Assembly: GCA_949152475.1 (NCBI GenBank)
Contig: OX424560.1
Coordinates: 23,685,106-23,749,105 of the forward strand
DNA length: 64,000 nucleotides
Direction: 5' to 3'
Source: Terebella lapidaria
Taxonomy: Eukaryota > Annelida > Polychaeta > Terebellida > Terebellidae
Below are positions 1 through 14,700 of this stretch, one piece after another. The position numbers and the translations under genes are program-made. The notes under the pieces are model-generated. The model ran no database searches and was not told where the DNA came from. It saw only the letters and a list, made by a program, of their open reading frames with translations. Within the stretch, counting starts at the first letter, position 1, and the number at the start of each line of letters is the position of its first letter.

Positions 1-330
1 TCCCTTTTCACTCTCTGTGATTTAGACAAAGACGAAATTCCAACAGTTACTGATGATAATTCAAAGGTGTGTTTGTGTGCATTGAAGGTGAATGTATATA
101 TCGGTACACACATTATTACACAGATAAACGAAACTAGCCTAAAGGCCTTGGAGGCATTTCAGTGTGAAGCCCGAGAAAAACAAATTGCTGACTCAGGAGA
201 AACATAACTCAAGGGCAAAGATACCCACTGAGACCTCTAAGACATTATGTAATTACATGTAGGTTGAGGACAAAGTTGGTCTGATACAGATGCTCTATAA
301 AGTTTCTGAGAACCACGAGTCCAAAATAAC

Positions 331-413
331 GTCCCTTTCGTTCTATGACACACCGTCCCTTTCGCTCTATGACACACCGTTGACACACCGCACGTAACTT
401 GAGTTACGTGCGG
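331..413. repeat. 24 bp tandem repeat followed by a perfect palindrome
   Basis: Two 24 bp units (331-354 and 355-378, one mismatch) and a partial third are followed by an inverted repeat at 388-413. Its arms CCGCACGTAACT and AGTTACGTGCGG are perfect over 12 bp with a 2 bp centre. The rest of 1-1278 shows no recognisable gene. Confidence 0.7.
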
Positions 414-1278
414 AAGCCGAAAAGTTAAATACACTTTTAATATGCTATCGATTCAATTTCTGATATCAATGACATCAAACAAACACATAACTACTTTCTA
501 GAACTACCAGCCGACTTATAGCATGCATAGAGCGATACCAGACTGATGTCACTAATGGCGTTCGATAAACAAAATAATATGGTCTGACAACTTCTTAGAG
601 TTTGAAAATCATGTTTACGGGCTGTATTATCAGCGATTTTACATTATTTTATTTTACTTTGATTTTACATTTATTTCAGATCTGATTTACACGGCGGGCA
701 CCAGTCGATGGCATCAAATCAGGTGTTAGATTTAGAGTGTATGCGATTGGGAATTTTCTCGGGGAGTGGGACATCATGGAGAATCCTCATAACCTCCAAA
801 TTCTCTATCCATTAGTGGCCTACCTTTCTCGTTTCCATTTGTATCTGGACTATGGAAGTTATTGTTAAATAACGAAGCAGACGCTCATGCAGACGACATT
901 CGGTCAAAGGTCACAATTTGTACTCCGCAGTGAATGTACAGATACACTGGGAAGAAACAGTAATGCGACAAAATTATTTCTTTCTAAAATGGAACATTTC
1001 CGAGACCACTGGGCAACCGTAAAAATTGGATGGCATATTTCACGGACTATTCAAACAACTGTAGGGGCCTACTAGATCTACCCCTGTAATTATAAATGGA
1101 CAGTGTACTAAAAAATAACTTAGTGCATTTGTGTGATAATTTCACGTTTTTGTGATAATCAGACGGACACAATATTTTAAGTACAATGTCCACCGATATT
1201 CAGTTTGTTTTGCTTTGGACTGCAAGTTGACATGTCACTACTATTCTGAATTTAAGGAACTTAGGCAAACTTCAACAT

Positions 1279-1721
1279 TAATCCCCAGCATTATTGCCAT
1301 ACTTCATGATGTGCATAGGCCTACATGTAATTTGTAATTCCTTGTTGGGACTCCGTCATGTGTTTCTGCTGTGAAAGACTATATTTGAACGCCATGAATG
1401 AAAGAAAACTGAAGGATGTTTCATGTTTATTTTACACATGTAACAGTAACTATTTATGAACTTTTGATACATTTTATAGCATTTTTTACCCACATATTTT
1501 TTACCCCATATAATCCCCAGCATTATTGCCATACTTCATGATGTGCATAGGCCTACATGTAATTTGTAATTCCTTGTTGGGACTCCGTCATGTGTTTCTG
1601 CTGTGAAAGACTATATTTGAACGCCATGAATGAAAGAAAACTGAAGGATGTTTCATGTTTATTTTACACATGTAACAGTAACTATTTATGAACTTTTGAT
1701 ACATTTTATAGCATTTTTTAC
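1279..1721. repeat. Perfect 211 bp direct duplication
   Basis: Positions 1279-1489 recur at 1511-1721 without any difference that I can find, separated by a 21 bp spacer. The duplication lies downstream of the kinase gene (it is a minus-strand gene), in or just beyond its 3' UTR. Minus-strand AATAAA signals (TTTATT on the plus strand, near 1423 and 1655) occur in each copy, so polyadenylation sites may also be duplicated. Confidence 0.85.
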
Positions 1722-2737
1722 AACCATGTAAGAATTTGAAAGACAACGAAAAAATCAATAATTGTTACCACTGATATTAGTTTTTCACATAATTTTCGAG
1801 GTTTGAGTGATTACATTATAATGATAGGAATATGTCCACTCAAAGATTATAGTGCAGAAAACACCAAGTAAAGTTTAAACAAAATCATGTTTAAACAGAT
1901 AAATCATGAATGACAGAAAAGTCATTTGTCTTTTAGCATTGATTTTAAACTAACTAGAAAGGCAGACATTTACATTTAGTAATTGGCATATTTTCATCCA
2001 CTGAAAATATCTTGTCAATAGTACATGAGAAAATTCTACCATAATTATCTAAATGCATGAATGAGTATTTACAAATGAATGGCTATTTACAAGTATTTAC
2101 AATCCTGCTCACAGGATTGAATGACGCGACCGATAAATGATTCAGAGGAATCTGTATGAACAGAAAATGGCACAAGTACATTTTACATTTCTGCTTTGAA
2201 GTACGCTCAAATTCGGTAACTCAGAAAACGATTAAATACAGGAAACCAGTGCGTGAGAAATACCAATGCAAGAAACATAATATAAGCGATGACAGTATAA
2301 TCTTAGTTTAGACACAAATACAACTTGTCTTTGTCCAAAAATCATCTCCTACCTTTGAAACATTGGATAGAATGTTCCATTATTTAGTCTAAAGTAATCT
2401 TGCTCTTCAAAAAGCAAACTAATATACAAAAGAAATACACAGATGCTGTACTGGCAAACACAGAAAACTGAACCCTGGTGTGAATATAGAAATCAAAGTA
2501 TGGACTTACTTCGTGTAATAATCTAGACAATAATCTAGCAATTTACATTGATGATAAATTTATCATCACCTCAGGTGTCCAGAAAGACACATCATCGTTA
2601 TTCAAATGCAATGCTCTACACATCCGAAATGATTCTATATGTACAAATGAGGACTTTACAAAATCAAACAGATATAAATAAATACTAACAGAACACACAC
2701 ACACATACTAAATACGAATGCACATAAAGCTGGCTGT
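1722..2737. other. 3' UTR or downstream flank of STK17; nothing else seen
   Basis: AT-rich sequence between the kinase stop codon and the 211 bp duplication. On the minus strand it would be transcribed as 3' UTR. I see no other gene, repeat or structured element. Confidence 0.4.
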
Positions 2738-5700
2738 CTATGTTAAACTTTCGCCTGAAATCCCATCGAGCTTCAAGACGATTTCCGTCAAATTTTCTGT
2801 ACACACTTCCGCCGACATTGACGACAACGATGAACATGACGATGAACAAATTTCTGTACATGACAATGATGACGAAACATTAGCGCCTGACTCAAAACTA
2901 CAGTCTACTAGTTTCCCACAATCCCCTTCAACTGGCGACTCTTGGCTTGCACTTTTCGATGCGACACCGTCAAAATTTAATGTGCATGCCACCTCAGGGC
3001 CGGACAACGGTTGACTTTCGCCGTTCTCGACTGATGTTTGTCGCTTGAAGACTGTGAGGTTGGCGGTGGTTGGGGGTGGGGTCGAAGCCTGGCAGCGGCA
3101 TTTTTTAGCAGGCTCCTCGGCCAAGGTGTCTGGGGAGGGGGTAGTTAGTGCTCTGCGCTGGCCAATTGGAGAGTCAGCTGGTGTATGGTGGAGCCAGGGG
3201 TGCTGAAGGCTATCCCTCGCAGTCATCCGATCTCTGTTAGACAGAAAATATAGGATTATATTAATTATTTCTCTCTTATTATTACAGCTATTATGTAATC
3301 ACTCTGGTATTGTTATGTAATGATTAATATTATTTATTACATGCACTACGCATCATTTTTAGACCTTTTTCTGCCGAAAACAATGGTGTGCGATATTTCG
3401 AAAGTGTGGCATGATGGGATATTTTTTTGACATAAATTTCCCTTTTCAGATTTGTTTTTCATATACGTCATAATCTCTACAGAAGCATAAAATTTGAAAC
3501 CTTGCCAATTATGGAGGGGAAATGTTGACAATACATCATGTCAGAGAAATGTAGATTCACAAAAGACAGAACCAGATATCGAAGTATATTTTTTTTTTAT
3601 TTCAAAGCAGACTTCCTGCTTATTTCAACATCGGTATGATAATTTTGAGAGGTAAAATCCCAAATTAAAAACCACCATACAACGGCAAAATAATTTTTAT
3701 TCAGAGAAATACTCACTCTGGCTCGACTATGAGAAGCTTGCTGATGAAGTCTACAGCCTCCTCGGAGATATTGCCGAAAATATCTTCGGGAAAGTCGAGG
3801 TTCCCCTGTGAAATGTTGAGGAATGTCTCTTGGTTATTTTCACCAGCAAACGGAGAACATCCTGTCAACATCACATAGGTCAGCACGCCAATACTCCTGG
3901 AACAAGGCAAAATATAAACGTTCTTATTTATTTTTAGCTATTTGACAAAGAGTATTCATGAACTAATCACAAAAGATGAACTAAAGACACTCTAATGAAT
4001 GTTTTTTTTTTCTTTGAGTGACAGCAGTGAACTACAGTGAGAAATGTGATATACAAAAATATTTAGCGTGATTTTTCAGAAGATAAAGGGTGTCTTCAGT
4101 TTATATTTTATTTCTATGTGACAATTTTCAACAATCTATTTTTATTTTACAGCGGGTGTGAGAATTTTGAAGTCACTTCATGATTTCTCCCGACAATGCA
4201 GTCCATACATTTTTATTTTTACTCTATCAACATATCTGAATACAACTATTATCTTCACTTTTATCATATTTTTACTTTTTTATACAAAGTATGAATGCTG
4301 GGACTGTTTTTGTGCAGACGCTATTCACGCGAAGGTTATTAAACTGTCTGTTCTTGCATAGCGAAAAAGTCAAGCTGACTCCAAATAATTAGAGAGAAAG
4401 AGACATCCACGAACAAAGACACCAACCATCATAGCGATATCAGCCATGTTCCCATTTCATTCGTAAACACAGCAGTGATATCTGCGTCAAACGTCTGGCT
4501 GACTTTTCTACGATATACAACTTTCCACCAATTTTGTGGCGTCGGAAAAACAATTTAACAAATCACTTTGCACCCCACCCCAACAATTTCCCTTCGGTAA
4601 CCATACTTTTTGTGTTTACTTCTTTTTGCATCCATTCTTTTGACTGCAAGCAAGGTCTTTGCCCTCTGAATTATTTTGCAGATATCATTAGTATTGTCCG
4701 AAAATTGTGCAAAGGGTACATAATTGTGATTATAAATTACTATCGTAATTTTCTTCAGTTCTACGTAAATATCTAGTTGTTATGGAGTGATCAAACCATT
4801 TTCCCGATTTAATCTGTCCTACAAATTGCCCAGATAATTCACTCTACAAACAATAAATACTGTCATTATCTTGATTATGGCTATTTATGTATCCGCAGTG
4901 GTATCAGATGTCGTATAATGGGGCAAAGATAGACAAATTTGGATCTTATCGCTATAAATAAATGATTTGTGAAAGTGGGGCAAATCAATCAAGTAAAGCT
5001 ATGTCTATATTGAATTTCGTACTTGCAATATTTCATCAAAATGAACAAATAAATTGAATTTCTCATCAAAAGATAAATGTATAGGGCTATCTATATAATA
5101 TTTTATATATTGAAATCCAACTTACCACATATCACTTGAAGTATGGATCGGTTCATAGCTCAATATCTCTGGTGCTATAAAACAAAGCAAACACAAATAT
5201 TTTTTTCAATACAAAATACTATATCATTGGATGCACAAAACATCAAACATGTTCTCAGCTAAATTTTACTTCTATTTAATTCAAATTAATTTATTTATAA
5301 CAATGCGAGCGAATTGACACTCACCGACATAGTCGGGAGTTCCGAGGATGTCTCGGACATCTTCGCCTGAGTTGATGTGGCGAGCAAACCCGAGGTCACA
5401 CAGTTTGATGTTACCCTTGCTAGCCGAGGTCAGAAGCACATTCTGGGGCTGTTTAGGTGAAAAATGGGAACTTTACCATATCATACAATGTACAAATTTG
5501 CCACAGGAATATGGTGAACATAAGGCAATAAATAAATAGGGATTTTTATTACTAGTATCTGGCTTCTGGTTGTAGACATGATAAGTACATATATTATCGG
5601 TGTGTCATGAAGCATTCGAATGAAAAACTGTTGGATGTTGACAATTAATTATCTAATTGGCACAGCAAGGAATGTATGATCATCCTTTCAGTCGCTATTT

Positions 5701-8700
5701 AACACTATCAGCTTATGGCTCGTTAAACAGGACAAATTATAGTTTTATTGACTAGGATGTCAGGCGGAAGTTATTGACATCATTATTGATTCAACTGCAG
5801 ACTTGTTGACTCTGTTTATTTAATTATTTATTTATTTAGTCCAGTGACATAATTATCCCGGAGAGCAACAGGGAAGTTTAATTCATTCACAAATGATTTA
5901 CATGTTTATCTTACTAAGTTGGAATGTTGTTTGTTTATCTTGTAGTGGTTCCTACACAAATTACACTGGCTAAAACAACAAACATAAAATGTTCAAACCA
6001 CCAGAAAATGGGCAGTTTCCATTTGATTTATCTACTGTTACTCGCTCAATCCTCAAATTATTCTTACTTGTGACCTAAATTCCAACCCTTTTATGACCTG
6101 TAATTTGCGGAGACTAAGTACCCAGCGCAACTACCAATTTTCACCCAAAAAAGCACATAAAACCCCTTATCGCTACTCTCCACACACACCCAAAAAAGGC
6201 AACAATTTCATCAAAACAAGCCCTGGACTTTACATTTCAGTGTACGTCTACTGTAAAGTGGTCAGGCCATCGAACCTGACCATTTACGTGTAGAAATTCT
6301 TTATCGAAAGTATCTCGGCAGCCTGACGGCAGGTGCCAGTTATGGACTAGCATTGACCCTAGGGGGACATGACTGGCCACAGAAGACCCCCTCTACCCCC
6401 CCCCCCCCCCCCACACACACAAGAAAAGGCTAACTTCTGCTGTATGATTTTATGCTTGACCCGTTGCAAGGTATGACAGATGGTTCACAGCAGAGTTCAG
6501 TGAATTCTCAAAAAATGTGACAGCCGGGTAAAATTAATGTGACATCTTTTGAAAGGTTATTAGCACTGCATGAAAGGGACGACTGTTTATAGTAAATATG
6601 GTTTGCGTCCACTTTTTAATATTTGAAGCTGTTGGCCTCATGTCCCTGCAACATATATCTACTTTTAATTGGCATGTCGTAGATTAGCGTCTGCCAAGGC
6701 GATTGTGGAATTTTATTTACGTGGGTCACGCGTTGTTCATTCGGGTGAACAACCTAATCAACTGGTCAATTTTGTCAAAGTTTACTGTCCACAAATGTCA
6801 TACATATATCAATATCAGTACCCAAAGTTTTGGTATTCTTTGCCCATGAGTAGACAAACCCTATTGAATTAATATACATGCATATGTTACTGTACTGACC
6901 CTCTAATTATAGGTTCTTTACATAAATATCATGCACAAATATATGTGTAATACACAGAATGATAGATATATACTTTTTTGTACATGTAGATCTATGCACA
7001 AATAAAACCTGCTTGAGAGAGTACATAACCACATTATAAGAAGTACTCTTTTACTACAAAGAAAAGCTTGGTACATCGACATCTTTCTCACACCCAATTA
7101 GCATAATACGTTCCAGCTAAAACAACCAGGGATCTATCAGCCAAATCTCTGGTAGAAGGATTCCGTCCTGTTCAAGGCTATAGGTACAATGTGTCAATTG
7201 AAAACAAACGGGGTGTCGAGTGCATCTGCAAGAGCTTTCTTTCAGCCCCCACCACCCCTCCCCCCTTCTCCAAGTACATTTAAATGATATAACAGAACAT
7301 AGAAACTGGAGAAATCTGTCCCAATTGAAGGAACTTCATGAACTCTGCGGGTTTGTGAAGCATTACGGTACATTTGAAATTGACTACAAACAATCTAGAT
7401 GGGTTTTTCAGGGAACCGATACCCGACACTTTTAATTTTCCATCTGCTCTGATTTTACAAGATAAGGCACCTCAGGAATTCAATGTCATTTGTGTTTATA
7501 CGAAACGTTTCAAAGTTGACAGGGGGGACTACCTGAAATAAACCCAATGACCTCGTCACTGAGCACATTCTGTTAAACATGTCAAATTCCTAGAGATTTT
7601 CCCGTTAATCTGCAACGACAGATGCCAACTTGAAGTATTGTTTAATATTTTGCCCTTTATTTGTCATAAAAAAATGCCCTTTGGCATTTCTCAATGCCCT
7701 TATCTTGCACTTTGATATACATAAAATCGCATCCCCCCATTTACTGGCATTTCAAATGTGCTAGTATAAAGCTTTGCATTGTATGGTTGGGTTTCACAAA
7801 GACTATGTTATTGGACATTCAAAATCGCTAGAAAGAACTCGTATGGAAGAATAAACTACATTTACAACTCGAGTACAAAGGCCCTTTCGGTTGAAGTGCC
7901 AAAAGATGGTGATACATACTCTCAAGAATTTAATATACTGGTACTTTACATAACTATGGACTGATTGTGCTACTGGTAACATTGGAAACCCATAAGAGAC
8001 AATGAATAGGTTTCTAGTGGGTAACATCCTATTGTATTCAGGGGTGAATTTGACCTCATTCACCCAAACATGATAGCGGGTGGTCCCTATAGAAGTAAGT
8101 TGCTGGTTAGGTCATTTGTAGGGGTTCGTGGCTCATGCATAATACATGATATATGTCCATTTTGTTCCCAATTGAAGACTAGTGGATTGTTATGATCACC
8201 ATCATTATGACATCAAAGTATGACGGGTTATGTAAGGTTCTATGACTATAGGCAAGGCAACAATCAAATCCCAAATATACTGATGAATTTGGAGTGTGTT
8301 GAGTACAAAGTGATAGCCATCACAGGTGCAAAATGATGCAAAGGGCAGTAAGAACTCAATGACGAAGATAACCATTTTACCCTCGAAACCCACAACGATG
8401 ATACACCGTCACATCGGTGTTTATCATTGTGCGAAATATTTGTATAACCGCAAGGGCCCTGCATGCACCTATACAAATTCAATTTACTGACTCCCTACAC
8501 GGCTATGTCTGTAATTTTACGTGTTTGTAACTCTGTTTGCCCCGTTCTGTCGGTTGCTACCCGCCCAGCGCATTGAAATTGCGGTATAATCTATTCACCT
8601 ACGAAAGGTAGAAGTCTGTATAGCCCCGCATAGAATGACCTCACTGCTTATTCCTGTACGGCATGCTACCGGGTGGTTATTCAGTTATTGCCCTCTTGTG

Positions 8701-11700
8701 AGTGGGTGAAATCTATACCGCTGCAGGTGTGCGAACCGGGCGTAGTTTGAGAGTATTGAAGTTGCAAATATTTCGAGGATTTTTGTTAGTTTGCGTTGGT
8801 GTCGAGAGTATATGTTTACAGTACGCTTAGAGTTCCTGGGATTTTTTTGTGGGATCAAGTTTTGATTTGTATAAAAACTTTCCTGTTTACTACCTGTTTG
8901 CATTGATTTAACAATGTACATTTTACTCGAAACACTCTATTTATATAGAAGACACATAATAGAATACATGTTGTTAAAATCGAGACCCAAAGCCAAAATT
9001 GCAAGAAGTATTTACATGTACCCTTGGAAAGAGGTCAATTTATATGATCTAGTTCTACATTGTTTTATGTACAATTTATCAGTCATGAAGTCGCCATCAG
9101 TTGCCAGTTTTTTCAAAATTCTAATGACGATGTCCCCCAGGCGAGCGGCAGAAAAAGTAACATGAAATGAGCACGCGACAGGAAGAAGCCAAAAATATGG
9201 CAAAAACTGGACACCATAAAAAACACAAACTGTACATGTACACATTGAGGTACAGCCCTGAGGGAAAATTCCGACCCAAACACCTGAAGGATTCAAGGTC
9301 AAAAACGTTGGCCAGAAACTGTCCAGGAACAAACCGCGAGATCAAAAGCGGCCTGCCAACATCAAAACAGCTTTTACAGACTCCAGACGTTGACGATGAA
9401 AATTTACCATGTCCTTTTGGTGGTAGCTTGGCGACAGTGTTTCAGAAAATTTGCAACGATATTGCTGGCAATAAAAGTGATCCCACTGACCTCAAAGACA
9501 AGACAAAAACACATCACGCACTTGACGGGACAGCTATTTGTATCGTGATGTTTGACGCACGAAAAATCAAACCACAAATCCATAAATCGAGGACATTGCT
9601 ATACCATCAAATTTGCAGTGATATTATCAGATTTACTCATATAACAGTAGTAGCATGCGTTTAGATTAACCCTGATTGTTTTGCACTAGGATTTCCGGCT
9701 AATATACAAGGACAATAAGGTGATCCAGTGTGAAAATTGTCCGTGTCATCCTGGGTTGAACTGTCATTCCTCTCATACATGTACATTACATCACATTTCA
9801 AAAGTTTCTATAAATATGAAGAATACATGATATGCACCATACAATGTTGTAAATATTAATTTCCTTTTTGATATTTATCAAACGAAAAATTTTTAAATTT
9901 TCGTCCCTTTCAGTTTACAACCCAGAACTAGTGCAATATTTTATTAATCTGAAAATTTTCATTAAAAGTATAACCATTTCCCCAAAGTCTGGCAACCAGA
10001 CATGTATATGTATTAGTCATAGCAAACAAACACGAACATTTTTTTTCGCTGGTGACATGATATATGCGTGATAAATCGTGTGTGCTTTCAGCTGATTAAA
10101 TACTCGCCCCATGACATAACAGCTAACCATTTACGTTAAAAAAATCCACATTTTTTCTTCATCTTTCTTATTGACAACTTGCCAAATTACAAAGCATGAG
10201 TTGTCATGAGTATCTGTAATAAGTGTCTGTTAGTGACATCATGAGTCGCTGCCGCATAACCACATGCTTGGCAACTTGTACTTCATGGCGTGATGAATTA
10301 TTTCGATTATTGGGAAGAACTGCTCATTATGAGCAGGATTAATCAACTGAGCACGGCAAATTATCGTTTGCCAATGTATGCACTGGTGGTAGTGCATGAC
10401 CGTAATTATTAAGGATGCTTAACAGTCAGGATCGATGCCTTATCAGCTGAATTCTGCTATGTTTTGTTTGGGCTATTGCTCTGCAGTTTAGCATTGGATT
10501 TCGCTGAAAATTGTTGCGTAGGTTCTATACATGACTGCAACATTTGTCCAATGTCCAAATTGAAGACCCAGTCGATAATCATACAGATCCGGAACGTTAT
10601 ACTGCGCCAACTAAATGTAACTTACATAGGAAACAGACAGCGTTTTAGGGTGCAGCTTCTTGACTACAGTCAGAGTACTTATCATAGAACGATAACCTAC
10701 TGCCTGTTTTGGGGTTTACCTCGACACTTGGTGGTAATTTGATGTTCAAAATAACATGTTATATATCATCCGCATTGAAAATACACTGGGTAAAAAAAAT
10801 TGAATGTCAGTCGCAATAATAACGAGTATATCCGTTGGCATTGTAAACTCAACCGCAAACTTTATCAAGAATTCAGCGACTCTATTATTTTCTAAGAGTA
10901 GTATATAAGGAAAATCACAACAACATCTCACTCCTGAGTACAACGTTCTCGACAGCTGAGCATTGACGGTATTTCCCATACGAATAATCCGTTGATCTGT
11001 ACTTAGCGCTTCACTGACCAGCGGCACAAGACATTTTCAGTGTATCGCAATAGATATACATATTTGCACATCAATTTGACATGAATATCGATGGCATACT
11101 TGAAATTGGAGGGTAGGTTATTGATCACAGATATGTGAACTCGTTGCAGTTAAGAAACTGCACCATGTAATGCTTTGTGTACGCAACGTAAGTTACATTT
11201 GTTCTAGCCACATTCAACTCTATTTATATACTAATTTATTAACGGAATCGTCATTCGCTTTTTGGCGTCACCTTCATAGATATATGCAGAATATAAATTC
11301 CAAATTTCATGTAACTTTGTTACGAAACGGCCGAGATATGAACCAAAATTGAACATGGTATTAAACCATTGAAAGCACCGGAACATAACCGATACGCAAT
11401 CTTAAATTTTCCATGTCAAAATGTTCCTCTCACCATGCCGTAATCAGCACGACACAAAAATATCTTTGGTGCGTCATGAGAATCCTAGTGATCATACTTA
11501 TACTAATTAGGATGATGTTTATCATTAAGAACTCTTCCTCGTCTTATCACATTGGTATACAATGAAACGCACTTATAACATAACGTAGATACATATATGG
11601 ACCAAGTTCGATGCATTAGTTCATCAAGTTGTCTCTGCGAAGTAGTTTGATGTCTGGAAAGCCCCTTGATAAGAAGATTTCGCATTGTCAGGCGCTTTCT

Positions 11701-14700
11701 AACTTCTTAGTATCCATACATGTTTACAACGTAAACATAGCATAAAACATAATTTCCAGGACATTTATCAAAACATTCATGACGAAACAAGATCGCGACC
11801 AACACAAGTAGTCGATAGGATGAATCGCAAGAATTTTTATAAATTCAGATTTCTGGACCATGTAATAATTTTGTTTAGAGTCGAGAAAAAATTTTCACAA
11901 AAGTGCTGACATGAGGGTTTACATGTACATATGTAAACAAATATATAAAAGTTAGGACATAGTTTATTATACCTAGAAATGCTGTAGGCTCATGCCCTTG
12001 TGCATGTAGTTTGAATGTTGTTGTGATTTTTTAAAGCGTATGAAGCGTTTTTTTTTTTTTTCAAGGCATGTCTATTGAACTGCGATCATACAAAGACCTT
12101 CAGAATTTTTTTCTCATTGTTAAGACTAAGCTTTAACTCTACAAGTGGGTGGACAAGTTATAGTGATATCATTTACGTCGTGAACAAAAGGATTCACATT
12201 CATTTGTAAAACGACTGCACTGAGAAAATGTCACTGCGCTCTTGTACGAAGCTCTATAAACATGATAAAATGTGCACTGACGAGATACAGTAAGAAACGA
12301 AATAAAACTCATATTGCACCTGAGTGCATCTAACAGGAGCCAAATTTCATGGCATTTGACATCATTTTCATAAAAACGTTGAGTGTTTTTTCCCTTGTTT
12401 TTTTCGTCATCCGTGAATCATCTTTACAACACAGTGACAACCGAAGTCAACATGTTCATAGAATATATGTACACGTACGTAAGTGCGCATCAATGTATCG
12501 TATGCACGGACTTGACTTTTCTCCAAAACGATATCAACGTGAAATATCATCGGCAGCTCAAGGTTACATCTGACGAAACATCAATATTATTGGCAGAATC
12601 AGAGTATATGTAAATATTGGGGATGCATGTCCATAAAAAAAAACTTCCATCATAAATGTAGGAACTGTAAATTCTCCATAATTCACGACTCTCACAGAAT
12701 TCCATAGACACTCACTCTCTCTGGGAGTTCTGTCCATAAAAAAATCAAAGCGACAAACAAAGACGAATCAAAGAGGCGGTGTTGTAAACATTGACGCAGA
12801 ATTCCCAATTATGACCTCTCTAGAACCAATATTAACAGTTCCATTAATGCATTCCCATGGTACTAATCAATAGAATCAATGACCAGTTAATTGACTGTAT
12901 TGATGTGTTCTTCCACAAATCGGTCACGTTTTCCACTTGCGTTGCACTTTTCACCTTCAAGCGCTCTATAAGTTTATGGATAAAATCTCTGCCAAATGCG
13001 GAATTTCTCCTGACTTTTTACAGCTAGAATAATGCGGATGTTCATGTCGAGAACACTTCACTTTTCAAAACTTTCATAACGATTTTTATTTGCTGACGGA
13101 TACCATCACGTTATGCTATGATAAATCCGAATTTACAAGTACCACTCCCTGCGAATTATCTCGTTGGGGGAATTTTGACAGCAACGTGAGTTATTTTTAA
13201 CGTTTACAATGTCGTTCTCAAGAGGGCTAATATCCATGCTTGCATTAGAATCTCACAAGTACTCGACTTGCCAGGCCGTAACTATAAAATGTCTCGCCCA
13301 TCGGACATTTATTTTGAATCATCGTGTGACTTGCAAGATGAATTTATGCCAGTCGGAAATAAGTCCTGTCTGTTACTTGCCCCAAAAGCACGGATTTTCA
13401 AGTGGAAAATGTCCTTCCCTAGCCAAACACATGGTTAGCGAAATATAAATTGAAGTGATGTGCTTATCCCATGTGGATTTTGCACGCGACACAATAGGCA
13501 ACAAATAACTCATGAGCGCAGTTCTTCAATGGCTATGTACATGTATATTGAGGAAAAGTCTGGTCGTAAATTCTGCAAAGGTCAAATGTGATCTATCTTT
13601 AACCATTGTTAACTGTTATAAATACTGTGATAGCGACTCAATTAATAACATTTGCGACACCACCCTGCATGATTGTTATTCGTAACGGGCCAACTGATGG
13701 CATCCATTTGCCTTAAATAACAATCGAAAACACGATTGACAAGGTGACGATATATCTTATTGATCTAATTCTTGATAACGTGTCTTGTATTCTATTTGAA
13801 CATGTTGAACAGAACATACATGTACCATATACATTAGACAATAGAATTATTATACGAAATATAAAATTATATAATACTGGAACAAATGTTACATATGTAC
13901 TTGACTTCAAACTAAATATACTATCAGAGTTTCAAATTATTAATTGTTTACTAATTGATAATTAGCTACCATAGGCTATGACAACTTCTTTCCCATCAGT
14001 GTCCTTCTGACCGCGAATGTAAGATATGGAGGCTCCTGAAGCATCAGTGTAGAGGATGAATTCCCTGTCAAAATTCGGATATGCTAAGATAGGGCTGGAC
14101 GTGAGCTTCAGTTTTAGAAGTTTGAAGGCTTCCTCACAGCGTGAGTCCCATACAAATTTTGCCTGCTTCCGTAGAAGTGCATTTAACGGCTCACATATCT
14201 TGGCGAATCCCTGAATGAATTTCCGGTAATATTGACAGCATCCCAAGAAGCTTCGGATCTGTGTTGCTGATTCAGGTCTAGGGAATGTGTCGATAGCTTT
14301 TGTTTTCTCGGGATCGGTGGAAATTCCATCACTTGATAGAACGTGACCGAGGTACTTTACTTTATTTGCTCCAAAGATGCACTTTGTCGGTTTCAAAGTT
14401 AGATTTGCCTTTCGCAATTGTTCAAAGACTTGTCTCAGATGGGAGATGTGGTCATCAAAACTTGATGAGAATACCAGAATATCATCGGCGTAAGTTAACG
14501 TGAAGATGTAATTAAAATCTTGAAGAACACGTGACATCACAATACCGAAACTAGCTGGTGAATTTGACAGACCATAGGGAGTTCTAGTGTACTGATATAC
14601 ACCATGATGTGTTATAAATGCTGTCTTATGTTTCGTTGCAGGGTCGAGTTCGGTCTGTAAGAATGCTTGTGCCAAATCCAGTGTTGAGAAGATAGTCGCT

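Noticed and set aside
8550-8750. Possible inverted repeat (arms near 8559-8605 and 8690-8746)
   Set aside because: Only about half of the positions pair and no target duplication is seen, so it is too weak to call an element.
9167-9664. 165-codon plus-strand frame in STK17 intron 3
   Set aside because: Composition is Lys/Thr-rich without a domain, no splice context or conservation is visible, and a long frame on the other strand overlaps it.
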